A DNA stretch of 64,000 nucleotides from the NCBI RefSeq assembly GCF_001437285.1, contig NZ_JQBF01000001.1:124001-188000 (forward strand), written 5' to 3'. The translations under genes and the position numbers were made by a program. Under the pieces are notes generated by a model that made no database searches, had not been told where the DNA came from, and was given only the letters and a program-made list of their open reading frames with translations. Each line of letters begins with the position of its first letter. Positions within the stretch are counted from its first letter, which is position 1. The DNA is from Pediococcus pentosaceus. GTDB lineage: Bacteria > Bacillota > Bacilli > Lactobacillales > Lactobacillaceae. This document shows, one piece after another, positions 22,927 through 32,061 of this stretch.

Positions 22927-24225
22927 ATGATTGATGTTGATGCTCTAAGCAAAAAATATCCAGCGATTAAGCAGATGCAAGCTTACGAACCAATTTTTTG
23001 GAAGAACCTGAATTATAAAAAGGAAGCTGAATTACCGGTTGGAGTTGAACATATCTTCGATGCTGAAGCTCGTTTTCAACGGTTTGCACCTTATTTTGAG
23101 GTAGCATTCCCAGAAACTTTACCAACACATGGAATTTTAGAATCCCCTTTGCTCAAAATGGATAAGATGAAGGCTGTTTTAAATGCCGAAGCTCAAAACC
23201 AAGTTAAGGGTGATTTGTATCTTAAGGCTGATAATTATCTACCAATTTCGGGCTCAATTAAGTCACGTGGTGGAATCTACGAAGTGTTGAAATTTGCCGA
23301 AAAAGTAGCAATGAAACACGGTGAAATTGTATATGGTGATAATTATGCTAAATTAAATGAACCACGCTTCAAGGATTTATTTGGACAATATGGAATTGTC
23401 GTGGGCTCAACGGGAAATCTTGGACTATCGATTGGTATTGTAGCTTGCAAACTAGGTTTTAGAACTAGCGTACATATGTCGAGCGATGCCGCTCAATGGA
23501 AGAAGGATATGTTACGTGAAAAGGGCGTTAATGTTGTTGAATATAACGACAATTTCACTCATGCTATTACAGAAGCACGTAAATCTGCTGAAGCAGATCC
23601 TATGGCTTACTTCATCGATGATGAAGGGTCGTACGATTTATTCTTGGGATATTCGGTTGCTGCAGTTCGTCTTCAAGCTCAATTGAAGGCTCAAAATATC
23701 AAAGTTGATGAAGAACATCCATTATTTGTATATCTACCTGCTGGAGTAGGTGGTAGCCCTAGTGGTGTAGCCTTTGGTCTAAAGAAGATTATTGGCGAAA
23801 ACGTTCATCCAATTTTTGCGGAGCCAACTCATATTCCATCAGTTTCGCTAGGAATGATGACTGGCTTAAATGATCAAATTTCAGTTTATGATGCTGGAAT
23901 CGATGGAGTAACTAAGGCTGACGGTCTTGCTGTTGGGCGTCCATCTAGAATTGCTGGTAAGATGATGGATACATTATTATATGGAATTCAAACTTTTGAT
24001 GATCAAAAGATGATGAAGAATGTTGCAGAATTGCATGACTCAGAAAATGTGGATGTTGAACCATCAGCTGCTTCTGGTTTTACGATTTTAGATGACGTTC
24101 AAGCTCAATTGGAACAGGATTATCCAATGGAAAATGCTAGCCATATTGTTTGGGCGACGGGTGGTAGCATGGTTCCTAAGAATGATATGGACCAGTATGT
24201 GGCTGAAGGACATCAAGTTAAATAA
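22927..24225 (+). CDS. dsdA: D-serine ammonia-lyase
   Basis: A 432-residue PLP enzyme that turns D-serine into pyruvate and ammonia. The PLP lysine is Lys112 in ISGSIKSRGG, and the phosphate-binding loop lies in GSTGNLGLSIGI. PAGVGGSPSGVAFG and ATGGSMVP complete the fold. It is monocistronic, with GAGGAG ahead and a strong terminator behind. It would detoxify D-serine or supply pyruvate, and needs no iron-sulfur cluster, unlike bacterial L-serine dehydratase. Confidence 0.95.
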   Translation: MIDVDALSKKYPAIKQMQAYEPIFWKNLNYKKEAELPVGVEHIFDAEARFQRFAPYFEVAFPETLPTHGILESPLLKMDKMKAVLNAEAQNQVKGDLYLKADNYLPISGSIKSRGGIYEVLKFAEKVAMKHGEIVYGDNYAKLNEPRFKDLFGQYGIVVGSTGNLGLSIGIVACKLGFRTSVHMSSDAAQWKKDMLREKGVNVVEYNDNFTHAITEARKSAEADPMAYFIDDEGSYDLFLGYSVAAVRLQAQLKAQNIKVDEEHPLFVYLPAGVGGSPSGVAFGLKKIIGENVHPIFAEPTHIPSVSLGMMTGLNDQISVYDAGIDGVTKADGLAVGRPSRIAGKMMDTLLYGIQTFDDQKMMKNVAELHDSENVDVEPSAASGFTILDDVQAQLEQDYPMENASHIVWATGGSMVPKNDMDQYVAEGHQVK

Positions 24226-24241
24226 TTGAATACTAGGATAT

Positions 24242-24280
24242 AAAAAAAGGTGAACCTCTATGGGTTCACCTTTTTTTTTT
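24242..24280. terminator. Bidirectional terminator
   Basis: GGTGAACC pairs with GGTTCACC, flanked by a run of seven A and ten T residues; it serves dsdA and the convergent permease gene. Confidence 0.9.
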
Positions 24281-26090
24281 ATTTCTTTTTAGGCAATACG
24301 ATTAATTTATATAACCAAGTTGTTAGGAAGTAATACAACAGATATAGTACAACAAAAATTATGATTGGATATTGGATGTTTTGATAAGGATTATTATTGA
24401 AGAAGCTCTTAAACATTTGGAGTCCAAAGAGTACATCAATAATTCCTAGGATACCTGGAAGTGCAAATAGCACAAAGATTTCACGATTGATACTTTGGTT
24501 TAGTAGAGAACGACGAGTACCAACCTTAGTTAGCAAGTTATAACGAATCCGGTCTTGTTGAGTTCCAGAAAGAATCTTGAACATCAAGCAACTTGCTAGC
24601 ATTGCTAGGAATGCAATTCCTAAGAAGTAGCCGATAAATTCTAGTCCACCATAGATCCCACTAATCATTAAGAAGGCAGGGAAAGTACCAGCACCAATGC
24701 CGGTTTCATCCATTGTTGGATAAGCTTTAAGTTGGAGATGGTTTAACTTCTCTAAAACAGTACGGTTCTCAGCAATACTTTTAACCGTAATTAAACTAAC
24801 AGAACCTTTTTTGGCGTTAATTTTATTAAAATCGTTTGTGGCATAGAATTTAGGAGCCGTGTCTAAAACAGAACCACCTAAACTTACAAAATCAAATTGG
24901 CTGCTAACTTCTTTTTTAAGCTTGCTGACAGAAACTGGAACGTTTTTATACGTATTCATAGTACCAGACTTACTTTGAGTTGTTTCAACAATCTTATATG
25001 GATGTTGAGCAAATTGATCTTCATTATAGATAACGTGGTTACCACTAAACTTTTGGTCATATTTAACGACTGTACGATCAGATAATTGTTCGATCAAACC
25101 TTGCTCTTTAGCTGTTGGATTGTTAATAGCAATAGTATAGGAACTATTACTTTTAGCCAATGAATCGATTTGACGATTGAACGCAGAGCCCACGGTAATG
25201 GCCCCTAACGCTAAGGCGAACAAGAGGGACGTAATTGTTAAAATCTTAGTATAATCCTGAACGCGGAACATAATTTGAGATAAAGTAAAGTTGTTTAATT
25301 TACGACGTGCCCAATTAGATTTCTTAAGACGTTCGATAATAAGGATCATGCTTGAGTGGAAAATTAAATAACTACCTAGCACGATAGTAACTAGAGCAAT
25401 TGGAATAGAAGTTAATTGGAAAGTTGCAATTTGAGCTAGAGCATAGTAACCAATTCCAATTAAAATTACTCCAAATATTCCCGCAAAGTAAAGCCCAATT
25501 CCATGAGCCTTAATTTTGTTAACTGTATCATTTTGTTTAAGCAATTTGAGTACCGGAGTACGAATTAATGATTGAAGATTAAAAATTGCGGCAATGATAA
25601 AAAGTACTAAGTATAAAACAATGGTTGTCAGTACTGCTTTAAAATAGAATGGGTTAAAATGATGAAGCGCAATTCCAAGGTGTGAGAATAGTAACTTAGA
25701 AAGTCCCCCTGTTAAACCAATTCCCAGCAGTAAACCGATTGCGGTAGCAATGGCACCAACGACTAAAGTTTCGAAAACCATCAATGTTCCTACACGACGT
25801 TTTTTGGCTCCTAACATCATAAATAAACCATAATCGTGAAGTCTCATGTTTAATAAGAATGAATTAGCGTACATGACGTAAACTAAAGTGATAATTACGA
25901 GTAATACCTCACCAAAATAAAAAACAGGAACAGCGAATCTAAAAGTAGTATTACTTTTAATAAAGCTTTCGTTGGTTGCCAAGTTGGCAAACATATAAAA
26001 GATAGCGGAAGACATTACAAGGCCGGTCAAGAGAACGATGTAGTCCCGTAATCGATTTTTGATATTTGAGAGTGCGAGTCTAGATAGCAT
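24279..26090 (-). CDS. BceB-type ABC transporter permease
   Basis: A 603-residue permease of the peptide-antibiotic detoxification type. It has ten predicted helices in a 1+3+2+4 style pattern and a large extracellular region (about 300-450) between helices, typical of BceB/YxdM. FtsX-like blocks with MMLGAKKRRVGTL (about 90-103) and a similar C-terminal VGTRRSLLNQS are visible. It follows the ATPase by 11 bases. No cognate BceRS two-component genes are adjacent. Confidence 0.9.
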   Translation of the reverse strand: MLSRLALSNIKNRLRDYIVLLTGLVMSSAIFYMFANLATNESFIKSNTTFRFAVPVFYFGEVLLVIITLVYVMYANSFLLNMRLHDYGLFMMLGAKKRRVGTLMVFETLVVGAIATAIGLLLGIGLTGGLSKLLFSHLGIALHHFNPFYFKAVLTTIVLYLVLFIIAAIFNLQSLIRTPVLKLLKQNDTVNKIKAHGIGLYFAGIFGVILIGIGYYALAQIATFQLTSIPIALVTIVLGSYLIFHSSMILIIERLKKSNWARRKLNNFTLSQIMFRVQDYTKILTITSLLFALALGAITVGSAFNRQIDSLAKSNSSYTIAINNPTAKEQGLIEQLSDRTVVKYDQKFSGNHVIYNEDQFAQHPYKIVETTQSKSGTMNTYKNVPVSVSKLKKEVSSQFDFVSLGGSVLDTAPKFYATNDFNKINAKKGSVSLITVKSIAENRTVLEKLNHLQLKAYPTMDETGIGAGTFPAFLMISGIYGGLEFIGYFLGIAFLAMLASCLMFKILSGTQQDRIRYNLLTKVGTRRSLLNQSINREIFVLFALPGILGIIDVLFGLQMFKSFFNNNPYQNIQYPIIIFVVLYLLYYFLTTWLYKLIVLPKKK

Positions 26091-26101
26091 GTGTTCGCCT
26101 C

Positions 26102-26860
26102 CTATTGTTCAAAAGTTCCGAGTTTTTCAAGAATATCTTGGTAAAACTCAGTCCGTGAAACTCCGTTGCGACGTATTTCTTGACCAATAACGCCATCTTT
26201 AATGAACAAAATCCGATTACAGAAACTAGCTGAAAAGGGATCATGAGTAACGAGTAAAACAGAAACGTTTTGTTTTTGATTAATGTCGGTTAGAAGTTCA
26301 AGCAACTCACGAGCACTATTAGAATCAAGTGCTCCAGTTGGTTCATCTCCTAATAACAGTGCTGGTTTGTGGACAATTCCACGGGCAGCTGCTACTCGTT
26401 GCTTTTGTCCACCAGAAAGTTCTGTAGGATACTTCTTTAAAAGGTCTTGAATGGATAGTGTTTCAGCCACAGCAGTAACCGCTTGGTTAATGGCACTTTT
26501 TTTAACCCCTTGAAGTGATAGAGGAAGCGCAATATTTTCTTCAGCTGTTAGCGTTTCTAGCAAATTAAAATCTTGGAAAATAAATCCAATTTCATTTGCC
26601 CGGAAATCCGCAATTTTGTCGCCTTTAAGGGTAGTAACATCTTGACTATTAATCATGACCTTACCACTAGTAGGTTGGTCTAAGGTAGCAAGCATATTGA
26701 GCAAAGTTGTTTTACCAGAGCCGGAAGCCCCCATGATTCCGACAAATTCGCCTTGTTCAACATTAAAATCAATTCCTTTTAATGCCTCGTATTGTTTTTC
26801 GTTTTTCCCCCCGTAAGTTTTACGTAAACCCGAAACGCTAACGATTGGTTGATTAATCAT
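26102..26860 (-). CDS. BceA-type ABC transporter ATP-binding protein
   Basis: A 252-residue ATPase with Walker A GASGSGKTT, signature LSGGQKQRVAAARG, Walker B LLLGDEPTGALD and the H-loop VTHD. Together with the downstream permease it makes a peptide-sensing/resistance transporter acting on cell-wall-targeting peptides. GGAGGAGG precedes the start. In Bacillus these transporters signal through a paired BceS kinase, which is not encoded next door here. Confidence 0.93.
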   Translation of the reverse strand: MINQPIVSVSGLRKTYGGKNEKQYEALKGIDFNVEQGEFVGIMGASGSGKTTLLNMLATLDQPTSGKVMINSQDVTTLKGDKIADFRANEIGFIFQDFNLLETLTAEENIALPLSLQGVKKSAINQAVTAVAETLSIQDLLKKYPTELSGGQKQRVAAARGIVHKPALLLGDEPTGALDSNSARELLELLTDINQKQNVSVLLVTHDPFSASFCNRILFIKDGVIGQEIRRNGVSRTEFYQDILEKLGTFEQ

Positions 26861-26978
26861 AAAAATCCTCCTCCTGAATTACTTAATTACTTGTGTAACT
26901 AACTATATAGATAAGGGAGTAGAATGTCAACTACAAAGTTTTTCGCCAATATGCTAGATAAATTGTTACAATAGTTTC

Positions 26979-26992
26979 AGAAAGCGTTTTCT
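26979..26992 (+). promoter_or_regulatory. cre-like palindrome
   Basis: AGAAAGCGTTTTCT matches the cre core with one mismatch (A for T at position 1). It lies 28 bases upstream of the 96-residue membrane protein and just after a TGTTACAAT -10-like sequence. Confidence 0.4.
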
Positions 26993-27019
26993 ATTAGAAA
27001 TAATAAGGAGTGGACCCCT

Positions 27020-27310
27020 ATGCTACATATGATTGGAATTATATTAACGATGTTATACGGCGGTTTTTTGATTTTTAGTGCCTACAGGATTGGGGTACAA
27101 GTTGAAACATGGATTACAGCTTTAAATGTTATTGTAGGTGCCTTGATGATTTTGACGTTGGTTCAACCGTGGCTGGGAATTATCGGATTGATATTGGCGT
27201 TACCAGTGGCATTAATTAATGGACAACTAATTTTTTTCAATATCAATTGGAATCATTTTATAATTCGAATAATTATTACCATTGGTTTAATTGTAATGAT
27301 GCTGAAATAG
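27020..27310 (+). CDS. Small membrane protein of unknown function
   Basis: A 96-residue, almost wholly hydrophobic protein with three or four membrane helices and few charges. The start follows AAGGAG by 9 bases. It is transcribed alone and may be under CcpA control through the nearby cre-like site. No family recognised. Confidence 0.65.
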   Translation: MLHMIGIILTMLYGGFLIFSAYRIGVQVETWITALNVIVGALMILTLVQPWLGIIGLILALPVALINGQLIFFNINWNHFIIRIIITIGLIVMMLK

Positions 27311-27320
27311 GAATTTTGTA

Positions 27321-27344
27321 CAAAAAAATGCGCTAGATGCGCAT
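27321..27344 (-). terminator. Terminator of the LOG-family gene
   Basis: ATGCGC and GCGCAT form a short GC-rich stem; on the - strand it is followed by seven T residues. Confidence 0.7.
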
Positions 27345-27351
27345 CATCGGG

Positions 27352-27915
27352 TTAATATTCACGAATTTTTGGTGGAACATAGGTGTCCATAAATTCTGCA
27401 ATTTGTTCAACGGAATCACTGAAAAGGAGCTTTTGCCGAGCTTGACTGGTAAGAAAACCTTCGACCACCATATGATCATACATGTTTTGAAGATTATCAT
27501 AGTAGTGATTAGTATTGAAAAGGACACATGGCTTATTATTGTCACCAATTAAAGACCAAGAAAATACTTCAGAAATTTCCTCCAACGTGCCGGGACCTCC
27601 AGGTAAGGCAATGAAACCATCTGCCATATCCATCATTAATTGCTTACGAATTGACATATCTTTGACTACTTGGAGATTTGAGACAGCTTGATAGCTTGCG
27701 CCCCGTGCTGCTAAATTTTCAGGAATAATACCATCGACATGACCACCATTTTCAATGACAGTTTTGGCGATGAATCCCATCAAACCAAATTGCCCACCTC
27801 CGTAAACTAAGCCAATATTATTACTAGCCATCCATTTACCTAACTTACGGGCGCTGTTAGCGTAGGTTGGATTGTTGCCGGCGGCTGCCCCACAATATAC
27901 TGCAATTTTTCTCAA
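27352..27915 (-). CDS. LOG-family nucleoside-5'-monophosphate phosphoribohydrolase (TIGR00730)
   Basis: A 187-residue Rossmann-fold protein of the Lonely Guy family, which cleaves ribose-5-phosphate from purine monophosphates. The signature PGGPGTLEEI and the block VYGGGQFGLMG are present. A TTG start at 27915 (MRKIAVYCGAAAG) is preferred because AAGGAG lies 8 bases ahead; the GTG at 27924 directly touches that ribosome site. Its physiological substrate in lactobacilli is unknown. Confidence 0.88.
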   Translation of the reverse strand: MRKIAVYCGAAAGNNPTYANSARKLGKWMASNNIGLVYGGGQFGLMGFIAKTVIENGGHVDGIIPENLAARGASYQAVSNLQVVKDMSIRKQLMMDMADGFIALPGGPGTLEEISEVFSWSLIGDNNKPCVLFNTNHYYDNLQNMYDHMVVEGFLTSQARQKLLFSDSVEQIAEFMDTYVPPKIREY

Positions 27916-27924
27916 AATAATCAC

Positions 27925-28233
27925 TCCTTAAGACAAAGTTAAATTAATCTTATCATCAAAATTTAAGCGCGAAAAGTGAATTAGGTAATCGTTAATTTAA
28001 ATTCATTTAGTAACTTCGTTATTTATAACAGCAATAATGTTAAAGTTGTGTCATAATAATTAAGTGCTTTTTGAACTTTTAATAAAAAAAGTGAGAACAT
28101 TATAAATAACGCATAGATAAGGGTCTAAAGCCGGTACTTTAACAAGTTTAAGAATACGCAGCATTTGGGTATTCCGAGGAATAGATTGTGGGGAATAAAA
28201 TTTGGTTTATTTAAATGTTAGAGGTGCGAAAAG
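27925..28233. other. Gene-free stretch between divergent genes
   Basis: About 310 bases of AT-rich sequence between the LOG gene and the acyltransferase. The only clear element is a perfect 14-bp palindrome, TATTCCGAGGAATA (28170-28183), about 50 bases upstream of the acyltransferase start, a possible operator. No plausible small gene or RNA was seen. Confidence 0.5.
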
Positions 28234-30168
28234 ATGAGAAGATCTGACTTACATGGGACTTCTATTGAGATTGAGCGAAAGAATGTAGGAGAACGACGCT
28301 ATATCACAGGCTTCGATGGACTACGAGTGATGGCATTGCTAGGAGTTATTTTCTACCATCTGATGTCTTTTACCGTTCCTGGAGGATATTTGGGGGTTCC
28401 CATCTTTTTTGCCGTTTCGGGTTATCTGATTACAGATATTTTTATACAAGAATGGGATCGAACCGGAAAAATAAAATTGGGTTCTTTTTACATTCGGCGA
28501 TTACGTCGACTATATCCGACCCTAGTTATGGTTTTGGTAACAAGTACAGCCTATATGACACTTTTTGCGCAAAACCTACTATCCCATATTAGAAATATTA
28601 TCTGGACTAATTTAGTATTTGTGTATAACTGGTGGCTTGTAAATAATGGGCAGTCCTATTTTGATCGCTACAATGGAGAATCACCATTCACGCATTTATG
28701 GTATTTATCGGTGTTGGCCCAGTACTACTTTATTTGGCCATTGATACTGATAGTATTATTGAAAATTTTTGGAGAACGTCGTGTTCAAGCGAGTGGAATT
28801 CTATTTTCTCTTAGTATCATTTCATCGATGCTGATGACCATTCTCTATCATCCAGATACAGTTAATCGAGTTTATTATGGTTCAGACACACGAGTTGCAC
28901 CATTTTTGATTGGAGCAGCGTTAGCTTTTATTTGGCCGTCGACTCGCTTGAAAAAAGCGCTAAATGCGAGAACTAATTTAATTGCTAATATACTGGGTGG
29001 TATATTAATCCTAGTCATGGGAATTACATTCTTTACTATGCCGGGGACCACCGCAACGCCATATTATGGTGGAATTTTCATATTCTCTATTCTGGCCGTT
29101 TTAATGATTGCGATCATCGCTCATCCGTCGTTTATGTGGAATCGCCTGTTGACTAATCCTGTATTCAAATGGTTGGGAAGTCGGTCTTATGGGATTTATA
29201 TGTATCAACTACCAGTAATGATTTTTTACGAACAAAAAGTTACTAATATTGCGGCTCATCCAGTTTTAAACACTTTAGCACCACTAGTAATCATCTTAGT
29301 AATTAGTGAACTTTCTTATCGTTATATTGAAATTCCACTAGCTAAATTTGACTATCGGCAAACTTTTGCACTAGTGAAAAAGATTTTTGATTTGAAATCT
29401 AACTTACAATGGCGTCGATACTTGGCAATTCCAGCTGTTTTAGTGGTTTTAATTGCTCTATTTGGTGCAGTTACTTCACCAGAAAAAGTGGTTCAAAAAA
29501 CAGATGGATTACAAACTAAATTAGCTAAAAATAGTAAAGAGGCCGACAAGAAAAACAAAGAAGCTTTGGAAAAACAAAAGGAAACTAGTGCAGCCAAAAC
29601 GAAGCAAAAAAAGGCTAAACTAACGAAACAAGAAAAAGAAATCGCTAAAAAGTATCAGTTGACTGATCAAGAAATGAAATTTGCTGCCGTAACTCCATTA
29701 ACCGGAGTGGGGGATTCCGTTCTCGAAGATACGGGAGCAGACTTGCAGGAAATTTTTCCAACAGCTTATATGTCATCAAAAGTTGGACGGCAGGTTGATG
29801 AAGCGCCTGGTATTATTGCCGAATTAAAACGTCAAAAAACTTTAAGTGATAATGTCCTAATTAATTTAGGGGCCAATGGTCCGATTTCTGATAAGGACGT
29901 TAAAGCAGTCGAAGATGCGGTAGGTTCTAAACGTCATATTTTCTGGGTTAATGTCCATGTTCCAACGAAGACATGGGAAGGATCGGTAAATAAGACGTTA
30001 GATAAAGCGACTAAGCAATACAAGAATTTGACAGTAATTGACTGGTTTACACCTTCTAAAAATCAATCTGGTTGGTTCTATGGAGATTATGTCCATCCTA
30101 ATCCTGATGGTTCCAAGCAATATGCAACAATTGTTGCTAAAAAAATCATTAAAACATTGAATAAATAA
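28234..30168 (+). CDS. OatA-like membrane acyltransferase with SGNH domain
   Basis: A 644-residue protein of the OatA type that O-acetylates peptidoglycan or another wall polymer. The N-terminal acyltransferase-3 domain (about residues 20-400) starts FDGLRVMALLGVIFYHL and has about ten helices. A Lys/Glu-rich linker (about 425-475) leads to an extracellular SGNH domain with GVGDSVLED (Ser nucleophile), a GANGP block and DYVHPNPDGSKQYA (catalytic Asp-His). Such enzymes raise lysozyme resistance. GAGGTG precedes the ATG. The acceptor polymer cannot be read from sequence. Confidence 0.9.
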   Translation: MRRSDLHGTSIEIERKNVGERRYITGFDGLRVMALLGVIFYHLMSFTVPGGYLGVPIFFAVSGYLITDIFIQEWDRTGKIKLGSFYIRRLRRLYPTLVMVLVTSTAYMTLFAQNLLSHIRNIIWTNLVFVYNWWLVNNGQSYFDRYNGESPFTHLWYLSVLAQYYFIWPLILIVLLKIFGERRVQASGILFSLSIISSMLMTILYHPDTVNRVYYGSDTRVAPFLIGAALAFIWPSTRLKKALNARTNLIANILGGILILVMGITFFTMPGTTATPYYGGIFIFSILAVLMIAIIAHPSFMWNRLLTNPVFKWLGSRSYGIYMYQLPVMIFYEQKVTNIAAHPVLNTLAPLVIILVISELSYRYIEIPLAKFDYRQTFALVKKIFDLKSNLQWRRYLAIPAVLVVLIALFGAVTSPEKVVQKTDGLQTKLAKNSKEADKKNKEALEKQKETSAAKTKQKKAKLTKQEKEIAKKYQLTDQEMKFAAVTPLTGVGDSVLEDTGADLQEIFPTAYMSSKVGRQVDEAPGIIAELKRQKTLSDNVLINLGANGPISDKDVKAVEDAVGSKRHIFWVNVHVPTKTWEGSVNKTLDKATKQYKNLTVIDWFTPSKNQSGWFYGDYVHPNPDGSKQYATIVAKKIIKTLNK

Positions 30169-30232
30169 AAAAGCTTTGGTAAAAGGTTGTTAGCATTCAC
30201 GATGGGATGCGCCCTTTTATCAAAGCTTTTTT
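30168..30232. terminator. Long bidirectional terminator
   Basis: AAAAGCTTTGGTAAAAGG pairs with CCTTTTATCAAAGCTTTT (one mismatch), with an inner GCAT/ATGC stem and A/T runs outside. It serves the acyltransferase and the convergent membrane protein. Confidence 0.85.
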
Positions 30233-30948
30233 GGACTTTGAAATGAAAAATGATGTCTAAAGGTTGGAACTACGTGTTGATCGGACCAACCTTGAACGTA
30301 ACCTTGGGTAACAAAGGCCCAAACGGTCCCGAAACCAAATGACCATAATCGGCCGCCGTTAGCAAAGCAGCTAAGAGCGGTGATGATAAGTGGTGGGACA
30401 TAACTAGCCCATTGTGAAACTGAGGCTAAACCGTGAAGATATCTAAAACGTAGAATGTAGGAAAGATCATCGTTGGGATGCATAATCAAATTTGCCCGTT
30501 GATAGAGTGAAACAGCTACAGCCACGCCCAATAAACCAATAATATCCAGAATAACAGAAGTTAAAAGCTGCCAAGGATGTTGAAAATTAGCTTGCAACTG
30601 GCTGATTTTTAAAGTATCACTCCAAAAAGGGGTGAACCATTGGACGAGATAACTAAACGGTACAACAAATAAAATGTTGCGGGCAAAACGAGCCCAATCC
30701 AAATGGCGCGATAAAAGCATGGTCAAAAAAGCTACTGAAACTCCGTATAAAACTAAAACCGTTCCCATCACGTGATTAGCAATTGCAGGGCTGGTGGTAT
30801 GAGCTACCCAATGTGAGAGATTCACTGCAGAACCCGTCCAGACGGCGCTACCTAAATCCGTAGCAATGGATAAAGCGTTGGCCGCCGAATTTAAAATAAT
30901 AGATATGACAAGCCAAAAGAAACGTCTTTTGACGTCAGCAGTTTTCAA
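30220..30948 (-). CDS. YczE/YitT-like integral membrane protein
   Basis: A 242-residue membrane protein with about five helices. ALSIATDLGSAVWTGSAVNLS near the N-terminus recalls the YczE/YyaS family (GLGxxPW-like block). Family function is unknown, and it is sometimes annotated as a permease. It heads a short - strand cluster but is separated from the PLDc_N gene by about 30 bases, so they may be co-transcribed. Confidence 0.6.
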   Translation of the reverse strand: MKTADVKRRFFWLVISIILNSAANALSIATDLGSAVWTGSAVNLSHWVAHTTSPAIANHVMGTVLVLYGVSVAFLTMLLSRHLDWARFARNILFVVPFSYLVQWFTPFWSDTLKISQLQANFQHPWQLLTSVILDIIGLLGVAVAVSLYQRANLIMHPNDDLSYILRFRYLHGLASVSQWASYVPPLIITALSCFANGGRLWSFGFGTVWAFVTQGYVQGWSDQHVVPTFRHHFSFQSPKKL

Positions 30949-30975
30949 AAAAATTCATCTTCTTCCTAGGACCAA

Positions 30976-31185
30976 TTAATCCGTTTTAGCTTGTCCTAAC
31001 CAGAAGTAAAGCCAAGGTCCGATAGGTTGAATAAATACTAAAGCTAACCACAGACCACGCGACCCATGACGGAATTTTTTGGCAGTAATAATATCTTTTA
31101 AAGCAATAAAAAGACCGGTAATTTCGAAAGCCACCACTGGAGCAAGACGTTGTTTTTGACGCTTAGTAGGTAGATGCTTGTGCAT
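30976..31185 (-). CDS. PLDc_N-domain small membrane protein
   Basis: A 69-residue protein whose C-terminal half, LWLALVFIQPIGPWLYFWLGQ, is the PLDc_N membrane motif. In full-length cardiolipin synthases this motif precedes the catalytic domains, but stand-alone copies are common in Firmicutes and have no known role. GGAGG precedes the start. Confidence 0.75.
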   Translation of the reverse strand: MHKHLPTKRQKQRLAPVVAFEITGLFIALKDIITAKKFRHGSRGLWLALVFIQPIGPWLYFWLGQAKTD

Positions 31186-31243
31186 AATGATTCCTCCTAG
31201 CTGAATAAGTTAGGTTAATTCTAACATGAAAGCGATTACTAGG

Positions 31244-31861
31244 TTAGGATTTTACTCGAATTCGTTTGAAATAGTAGACGATAGCTGATCCAGCAAACAG
31301 CACGATCAGAACGATTAAAACTAAGCTTGAGTAGGAGTCGATTGTAGCTGATACTTCGGACCAAGCCTCACCTGCCAGTCGACCAAGCAGAATGAGTACA
31401 ACATTCCAAATCAACGTTCCCAGTGTAGTTAATAAAACAAAGATTTTCCAAGGCATTCTAGTCATACCCGCTGGTAAAGAAATTAGGCTCCGAATGACGG
31501 GAACAAAACGGCCAAAGAAAATCGTTTTGGAACCATGTTTGACAAAGAAATTATGAGTTTTGGTAACGTCGCTATGTTTTAAACGTAGGATTTTACCAAG
31601 GCGGCTACTGATTAGACGTCCTAAGCGTTCGACGGTTAGATAACTTCCAATAATATATAGAATCACTGCCCCAATCACCGCTCCAATCGTTGCTGCAAGG
31701 ACACTACCCCAGACGGTAAGTTTGGAAGAAAGGGTAATGAAGCCGGCAAAAGTCAAAATCACTTCTGAAGGGATGGGGGGAAAGACGTTCTCCAGTGTAA
31801 TTAGCAAAATAATTCCTAAATAACCAAAGTCGTTTACGAAATTAATAATGTATTGTTCCAT
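31244..31861 (-). CDS. DedA-family membrane protein
   Basis: A 205-residue member of the DedA superfamily, recently linked to phospholipid and undecaprenyl-phosphate flipping. Family blocks are FPPIPSEVILTFAGF near the N-terminus and FFGRFVPVIRSLISLPAGMTRMP in the middle, including the conserved arginines. About five hydrophobic segments. It is transcribed alone; GGAGG precedes the start. Confidence 0.9.
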   Translation of the reverse strand: MEQYIINFVNDFGYLGIILLITLENVFPPIPSEVILTFAGFITLSSKLTVWGSVLAATIGAVIGAVILYIIGSYLTVERLGRLISSRLGKILRLKHSDVTKTHNFFVKHGSKTIFFGRFVPVIRSLISLPAGMTRMPWKIFVLLTTLGTLIWNVVLILLGRLAGEAWSEVSATIDSYSSLVLIVLIVLFAGSAIVYYFKRIRVKS

Positions 31862-31975
31862 TGGGGTCCTCCAAAGAATATTTTGTCACTATTTTCCTAT
31901 TATTATTCAGATGTTGGAGCTTAAAGTCTATGAAAATCCATTGGAGTTAAGTGAACTTAAGAAGTTCTTAGAAAG

Positions 31976-31991
31976 TATGACATTTGTCATA
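31976..31991. promoter_or_regulatory. Palindromic activator site ahead of the ABC/two-component operon
   Basis: TATGACATTTGTCATA is a perfect 16-bp inverted repeat, with a further half site GGTGACA at 31998-32004. Downstream, TATGAT at 32036-32041 is a good -10 with no recognisable -35. The palindrome centres about 65 bases before the expected start point, as for an activator. The LuxR-type regulator of the operon is the likely binder. Confidence 0.55.
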
Positions 31992-32061
31992 TTTTTTGGT
32001 GACAAGCAGTACTAGGGAAACGAAAAGGTATTTTCTATGATATAAGCATGGAGGAATAATT

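Noticed and set aside
23274-23279. CACGTG as a parS site inside dsdA
   Set aside because: Flanks (AAGT and GTGG) do not match parS; it is an ordinary coding hexamer.
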